The translations under genes were made by a program, and so were the position numbers. Positions 6,637 to 10,557 of a stretch of DNA of 10,557 bases are shown here, one piece after another; the stretch's first letter is position 1; each line of letters starts with the position of its first letter. Under the pieces are notes generated by a model, which searched no databases, was not told where the DNA came from, and saw nothing but the letters and a program-made list of their open reading frames with translations. The stretch is from CAYSHJ01 sp964589725 (GTDB lineage Bacteria; Planctomycetota; Planctomycetia; Planctomycetales; Planctomycetaceae), in the NCBI GenBank assembly GCA_964589725.1, contig CAZPUJ010000351.1, forward strand, positions 1 to 10,557, written 5' to 3'.

Positions 6637-7692
6637 ATGACCACATCCGATCCGACCAAGCTGAAGCTCGTCAAAGAATTCGGCCTGCCGAGCATCGCGT
6701 TCTGCGTCGCGCGTGTTCCCAACAGCAATCGGCTGGTCTTCGGCAGTTCGGACTTCAAGCTGCATGAGGTGGACGCTCTCGCCGAGAAGCCGCAGCCTGA
6801 AGCCTTCAAGGGCGAGGGGCATCAGAGCTATGTCACGGGAGTCGTGCTCGTCGACAACACGACGGTCGTGTCGGGCAGCTACGACGGAAAGTTGATCTGG
6901 TGGAATCTCGAAACCAAGGAACCGATCCGCAGCGTGAAAGCTCACGAGTTGTGGATTCGCCGCTTGGCCTTGAGTCCGGACAGTCGCACGCTCGCCAGCG
7001 TTGCGGACGACATGCAGTGCAAATTGTGGAACGCTCAAACCGGTGAGTTCCTTCGCCAAGTCAGCGACCACAAGCCGATCACGCCGCATGATTTTCCATC
7101 CATGCTTTATGCCGTCACGTTTTCGGCGGACGGCAAGTTCCTGGCGACGGGCGACAAAGTCGGACACGTCGCGATTTGGGAAACGGAATCGGGAACAAAG
7201 GTCGGCAGCGTTGAAGCTCCGGTGCTGTACACGTGGGATCCACGTCAACGACGGCATTCGATCGGCGGCATTCGCGCGCTGGCGTTTTCCGCGGACAATC
7301 GACGGCTGGCCGCCGGAGGCATCGGCACGATTGAAAACATCGATCATCTCGGCGGGCCGTCACGCATCGAGATCTTTGATTGGCAGAAAGCTGAGCGCGT
7401 GCATGAACTCTCGGATGACAAGTTCAAAGGACTGGTCGAACAGTTGATTTTCGATCCTGCTGGTCAGTGGTTGCTCGGAACGGGTGGAGACGGCGCTGGC
7501 TTCGTCAGCTTTTACAGCGTCGATACCGGCAAATTGATTCATCAAGACAAAGTTCCGATGCACGTGCATCAGGCGGTGCTGAACGAGCCTCGCGACACGC
7601 TGTTCGCCGTCGGGCACAATGAGATCGCAGTCTATGAATTCAAGGTCGAACCGCCCAAGCCGGCCGAGGCGGCGACCAAAACACCCGAGTAG
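6637..7692 (+). CDS. WD40 repeat protein (seven-bladed beta-propeller)
   Basis: This 351-residue protein is almost entirely WD40-like repeats. Seven can be traced: about 15-47, 61-93 (SGSYDGKLIWWNL), 102-137 (ASVADDMQCKLWNAQTG), 155-187 (LATGDKVGHVAIWETESG), 209-252 (with an insert; ends IEIFDWQK), 265-298 (VSFYSVDTG) and 309-336 (HNEIAVYEFK). This is enough for one closed propeller, normally a protein-binding scaffold. No signal peptide, membrane segment or enzyme domain is seen, so it is predicted to stay in the cytoplasm, unlike the two exported proteins encoded just upstream. The C-terminus ends in a short Pro/Ala/Lys tail. The gene starts 30 nt after the DUF1501 stop and is probably co-transcribed. 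It lies in the same reading frame as DUF1501, with TAA at 6604-6606 the only stop between them. Binding partner unknown. Confidence 0.92.
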   Translation: MTTSDPTKLKLVKEFGLPSIAFCVARVPNSNRLVFGSSDFKLHEVDALAEKPQPEAFKGEGHQSYVTGVVLVDNTTVVSGSYDGKLIWWNLETKEPIRSVKAHELWIRRLALSPDSRTLASVADDMQCKLWNAQTGEFLRQVSDHKPITPHDFPSMLYAVTFSADGKFLATGDKVGHVAIWETESGTKVGSVEAPVLYTWDPRQRRHSIGGIRALAFSADNRRLAAGGIGTIENIDHLGGPSRIEIFDWQKAERVHELSDDKFKGLVEQLIFDPAGQWLLGTGGDGAGFVSFYSVDTGKLIHQDKVPMHVHQAVLNEPRDTLFAVGHNEIAVYEFKVEPPKPAEAATKTPE

Positions 7693-7694
7693 CT

Positions 7695-7711
7695 CCGGAC
7701 CTTGTGTCCGG
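7695..7711. repeat. Short hairpin just after the WD40 stop codon
   Basis: CCGGAC (7695-7700) pairs with GTCCGG (7706-7711) around a CTTGT loop, 2 nt after the WD40 stop. It could weakly terminate or protect the operon transcript, but there is no T-tract. GTCCGG recurs at 7722. Confidence 0.4.
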
Positions 7712-7746
7712 CGAAAGGAAAAGTCCGGCACGACCAAGAGGCAAAG

Positions 7747-7765
7747 GACTGGCACAAGGCCGGTC
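7747..7765. repeat. Second short hairpin, partly an inverted copy of the first
   Basis: GACTGG (7747-7752) pairs with CCGGTC (7760-7765), one G-T wobble, around CACAAGG. That loop is the reverse complement of CCTTGTG at 7700-7706 in the first hairpin, so the two elements can also pair with each other. Confidence 0.35.
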
Positions 7766-7778
7766 GCTATCTCGCCGC

Positions 7779-7807
7779 TTGTCGCCGCGTGAACTCCGCG
7801 CGATACT
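7779..7807 (+). promoter_or_regulatory. Candidate promoter for the DUF58-transglutaminase pair
   Basis: TTGTCG (7779-7784), a 17-bp spacer and GATACT (7802-7807) each match the sigma70 consensus at 4 of 6 positions. The start point would fall near 7814, about 65 nt before the ATG at 7879. Weak pattern match. Confidence 0.28.
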
Positions 7808-7878
7808 GGTTCGAAACGTCGACGCTCCGTTCGAGTCGACTGTTTTCTCACCTCGGCCCGATTTCAGGACCACGGCAC

Positions 7879-9183
7879 ATGACGACATGGGCGGCGTTCC
7901 GTAACTTTCGACGAGGACTACTGCGGCCGATCATGGCAGACCGTGCGATGTTTCGCGAGCGGCCGTTTCAGGGAGTTTTGTTTTACGTCTGGGTGTATCC
8001 ATTCACGCCCGCCGGGAAGGTCGTGATGCTGGCGTTGGCGACCTCGGCGGCAGCCGGGGCAATCACGGACGAAATGCCAATCTACCAGATTCCAGTCACG
8101 CTGTTCATGTTGATGATGACCGCGTCGGCGGTGGGTTCAGTGTTGCGTTGGCTCAATGTGTCGATCTCCGGGCAGTGGCCCGAACGTGTCACGGCGGGTC
8201 TGCCGGCGCAGGGTGAGTTCACCGTAACCAATGGCGGTCGCTGGCCGTTGTTCGATGTCTCGGTCGCCTGCTTTCAGCCGCCAAGGTCGTGGGAGATCGT
8301 GCATGAAGATCGCATCGTGACGACGTTGGCTGCCGGTGACGCGGTCAAAATGCCGATTCGCGTGATCCCCCATCAACGCGGCTTGTACCAATTGCCGGCG
8401 GTGCGAGCGTTTTCGACGTTCCCATTCAATCTGTTTCGCAATCAACTCGGACGAAAGGAGTCTCGCTCGGTGCTCGTGCTGCCGCGATTCCAGCCGCTGA
8501 GTCAGATTCGTCTGGACGTCGGGCATCGTTATCAACCGGGTGGTGCCGCGTACACCTCGCAGATCGGCGAATCGCCAGAGTACATCGGCAACCGCGACTA
8601 CATGCCAGGTGACTCGCCGCGGCATATTGATTTTCGTTCGTGGGCGCGGCTTGCCAGGCCAGTCGTGCGCGAGTACCAGGAAGAATACTTTCACCGCATG
8701 GGAGTGGTGCTCGACACGTTCGTCCCGCGTTTTCGCCGCGCCGGTCGAAACGGCTATCCCGAACTGGAGTCCGCGGTGAGTCTGACTGCGGCCGTGGCCG
8801 ACGTGTTCTCACGCGGAGAATATCTGTTGGACGTCTTTGCCGCCGGACCGGATTTACATGTGTTTCGCACAGGACGTCACACGACGCCGATCGACACGGT
8901 CTTGGAAATCCTGGCTTGCGTGCCGTCTTGCTGCGAGAGCCCGTTCGATCGACTCACGGCCGCGCTGGCGAACGAGTTTCCGCACATTTCGGCTGTGGTT
9001 TACCTGTTTCTGGGTTGGGACGACGCGCGGGAACGGCTGGTACAAGCGGCGCTCGAAGCGGGTTGTCGCGTCAAAGTCGTGGTGATTCAACGTGGTCCGC
9101 CCGCGATGTCGCTGCACCAGCCAGATGTGGATTTCATTCATCTCACACCCGAACAAATCAATGCCGGCATCGGAGTCCTATGA
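7879..9183 (+). CDS. DUF58 domain membrane protein
   Basis: This 434-residue protein has two membrane segments near the N-terminus (about 47-62 and 70-90), a beta-rich middle (NGGRWPLFDVSVACF region), and the DUF58 core. The core signature is YIGNRDYMPGDSPRHIDFRSWAR (shown in family form as YxPGDxxRxIxFxxxAR) at residues 235-257, followed by VREYQEEYF. A von Willebrand A-like fold continues with GVVLDTF (275-281), but the classical MIDAS pattern DxSxS is not kept here (Asp-Thr-Phe-Val-Pro). The start at 7879 is preceded by AGGA at 7866-7869; an in-frame ATG at 7702 would add 59 residues with no family resemblance. DUF58 genes usually sit with a MoxR ATPase and a transglutaminase; the transglutaminase follows with a 4-nt ATGA overlap, indicating translational coupling, but no MoxR is seen upstream. 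Function probably concerns envelope or protein-complex assembly, by family association. Confidence 0.9.
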   Translation: MTTWAAFRNFRRGLLRPIMADRAMFRERPFQGVLFYVWVYPFTPAGKVVMLALATSAAAGAITDEMPIYQIPVTLFMLMMTASAVGSVLRWLNVSISGQWPERVTAGLPAQGEFTVTNGGRWPLFDVSVACFQPPRSWEIVHEDRIVTTLAAGDAVKMPIRVIPHQRGLYQLPAVRAFSTFPFNLFRNQLGRKESRSVLVLPRFQPLSQIRLDVGHRYQPGGAAYTSQIGESPEYIGNRDYMPGDSPRHIDFRSWARLARPVVREYQEEYFHRMGVVLDTFVPRFRRAGRNGYPELESAVSLTAAVADVFSRGEYLLDVFAAGPDLHVFRTGRHTTPIDTVLEILACVPSCCESPFDRLTAALANEFPHISAVVYLFLGWDDARERLVQAALEAGCRVKVVVIQRGPPAMSLHQPDVDFIHLTPEQINAGIGVL

Positions 9184-10557
9184 ATCGGCAAGCGTGGTTG
9201 GCTTGGCTGCTGATCCTGCTGCAGGCGGTGCTGTTTTGGTACCTGTCCGAGACGATCGTATTTTCGATTTTCGTGGCGATCGTCAGCTTGCCGGCCGTGA
9301 TGTGGAGGCGGCGCTGGGAAGTCTCATCGACTCAGCTGCCGTTCGTGGACTTGGCTCTCGCGTTGCTCTGTTCGCTCAAGTGGTATTTCGCGCCGCATGA
9401 TCTGCGCGACGGCTACGTGATGTATTCTCTGGTGCATGCGGCGGGGCAATTCTTCTTGCTGGCGCAGGTGGCTCGACTGTGGGCTCGAAGACCCGATCGA
9501 CCGTTGCCGGTCTATCTGCCGATGTTGGCCGTGTTGGTCTTCCTGTGCGTGGGAGACGTCAGCGTGTCTCGGCGACAACGTCGCATGTACCAACATGCGA
9601 CTTTCGCACTCGTCGGCTTGTCCGTGATGTACTACTCGGTCGCTCGACGCCGGCAAGCACACGTCGTGCCGCGACGGCAACGGTGGCTGCGGCCCACGCT
9701 CAGCGCGGCGGTGCTGTTGACGACGGGGCTGTCCGCGCGCGCCGGCAATGCCTGGGTGATGGATCGCTGGACGGATATCGAACACATCTTCATGCGCGCG
9801 GCCGCTCCGCGTCATCGAATGCTCAAATCCGACGCGATGATCGGCTTTTCGGGCAAAGCAGACTTGGGAAGCCTGCAGCGTTTGAAATCGCTTCCGGACA
9901 ACGAGATTACGATGCGAGTCGTCACGAGCCGCTCACTTGGCTATCTACGAGGGCGCGCATTCGACAAATTCATCGGCCGAGGTTGGGAACTGCATCCGGC
10001 GCTACCGCCGATGTGGACGCGCGAACCGCTGTGGCCACAAACCGGGGCTCGTTTGCCCACACATGAAACCACTCCGCCGACGAGACCCTTGTTTCCGCTG
10101 AAGCCGGTCGACCAAGCAACCACGTATCGTGCGGTCGAAGTTTGGCGAGCGACGCCTGTCGATCGTTTCGTGTTTCTGCCGCTCGCGACAGCTTTCGTCG
10201 AGGTGTCGATCAAGCAATTGGCGTTGGATCGGCACAGCGTGGTGTCCGCGGACAATTTTCCACCGGACGTTAACTACACCGCTTGGCTGCCGCAGGATGC
10301 TGATCCTTCCACCAGCCGACCGCTCGTCCAACCGTATGAATGGATGCCAGGGGATCCGTTCGAACTGCCGTCGGATCGGGCGCGAATTGTGAGCGACGAA
10401 TTGTTGCAATTGCCCGAGAACGTCGATCCCCGCATCACAAGACGGGCGTCCGTTTTGTTCGCCGATTGCAAATCGTCGCGGGACAAGATTGACGCGGTGC
10501 GGCGGTATTTCGCCGATAACTTTCGCTATCAATTGGGGATCACTGTGCCGCATCGCC
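9180..10557 (+). CDS. TgpA-like transglutaminase protein (DUF3488 N-terminal part), 3' truncated by window edge
   Basis: The frame opens at the ATG at 9180 inside the ATGA overlap with DUF58 and stays open for 459 codons to the window end, so the gene continues beyond it. Residues 6-190 form about six or seven membrane segments (for example LAWLLILLQAVLFWYL, YSLVHAAGQFFLLAQVA, PVYLPMLAVLVFLCVG) separated by Arg-rich loops. An extracytoplasmic region follows with YLRGRAFDKFIGRGWE, a strong match to the DUF3488/TgpA family. Near the right edge, RDKIDAVRRYFADNFRYQL is the typical lead-in to a transglutaminase core; the catalytic Cys, His and Asp would lie outside the window, so activity cannot be judged. 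Known family members are membrane-anchored with the transglutaminase domain outside the cytoplasm. Coupling to DUF58 supports a joint role at the envelope. Confidence 0.9.
   Translation, partial: MNRQAWLAWLLILLQAVLFWYLSETIVFSIFVAIVSLPAVMWRRRWEVSSTQLPFVDLALALLCSLKWYFAPHDLRDGYVMYSLVHAAGQFFLLAQVARLWARRPDRPLPVYLPMLAVLVFLCVGDVSVSRRQRRMYQHATFALVGLSVMYYSVARRRQAHVVPRRQRWLRPTLSAAVLLTTGLSARAGNAWVMDRWTDIEHIFMRAAAPRHRMLKSDAMIGFSGKADLGSLQRLKSLPDNEITMRVVTSRSLGYLRGRAFDKFIGRGWELHPALPPMWTREPLWPQTGARLPTHETTPPTRPLFPLKPVDQATTYRAVEVWRATPVDRFVFLPLATAFVEVSIKQLALDRHSVVSADNFPPDVNYTAWLPQDADPSTSRPLVQPYEWMPGDPFELPSDRARIVSDELLQLPENVDPRITRRASVLFADCKSSRDKIDAVRRYFADNFRYQLGITVPHR

Larger units (their letters stand above)
7693..7878. 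other. Intergenic region with inverted elements before DUF58
   Basis: This 186-nt gap contains two short hairpins of related sequence (7695-7711 and 7747-7765) and a candidate promoter (7779-7807). The DUF58 frame is open back to an ATG at 7702, but family similarity begins only after 7879, so I treat this stretch as untranslated. Confidence 0.5.

Noticed and set aside
6631..7347. Minus-strand open frame of 238 codons inside the WD40 gene
   Set aside because: Antisense to seven traceable WD40 repeats; no independent support.
9479..10066. Plus-strand open frame of 195 codons inside the transglutaminase gene
   Set aside because: The frame starting at 9180 encodes membrane segments and the DUF3488 signature across this stretch and stays open to the window end, so this one is out of frame and spurious.

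Overview
The window looks like a chromosomal segment from a member of the Planctomycetota. The evidence is a gene pair that is largely typical of that phylum: a PSCyt2/PSD1 (DUF1549/DUF1553) protein with a CxxCH motif, followed directly by a Tat-signal DUF1501 protein. Secreted HEAT-type and WD40 proteins around them fit the same picture. The DNA is fairly GC-rich, and Shine-Dalgarno sequences are weak before most genes. No genus can be assigned from the sequence alone. I saw no tRNA, rRNA, CRISPR array, insertion sequence or integrase.

Layout. Positions 3-527 (+) are the C-terminal part of an alpha/beta hydrolase cut by the left edge. It converges, with a 5-nt gap, on a complete zinc-dependent histone-deacetylase-family gene at 533-1471 (-). 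A 515-nt divergent intergenic region (1472-1986) follows, with a candidate promoter and a perfect 14-bp palindrome. Next come a secreted helical-repeat (HEAT-like) protein (1987-3423), an intergenic region with two overlapping, mutually exclusive hairpins (3424-3638), and a tight cluster of PSCyt2/PSD1 (3639-5282), DUF1501 (5299-6606) and a seven-bladed WD40 protein (6637-7692). After a 186-nt gap with palindromic elements, a DUF58 membrane protein (7879-9183) overlaps by 4 nt the start of a TgpA-like transglutaminase gene (9180 to the right edge). That last frame stays open to the final base.

How the genes may work together. PSCyt2/PSD1, DUF1501 and WD40 have 16-nt and 30-nt gaps and look co-transcribed; the HEAT-like gene may belong to the same locus. 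The predicted locations differ: Sec export for PSCyt2/PSD1 and the HEAT-like protein, Tat export for DUF1501, and no export signal on the WD40 protein. The biochemical role of this planctomycete module is not established to my knowledge. DUF58 plus TgpA-like transglutaminase is a common bacterial pair, usually next to a MoxR AAA+ ATPase, but no MoxR gene lies on the upstream side here.

Most of the window is recognisable planctomycete housekeeping or accessory content. The best leads for something undescribed are the uncharacterised HEAT/PSCyt2/DUF1501/WD40 locus and the structured intergenic elements at 1683-1696, 3537-3594 and 7695-7765.
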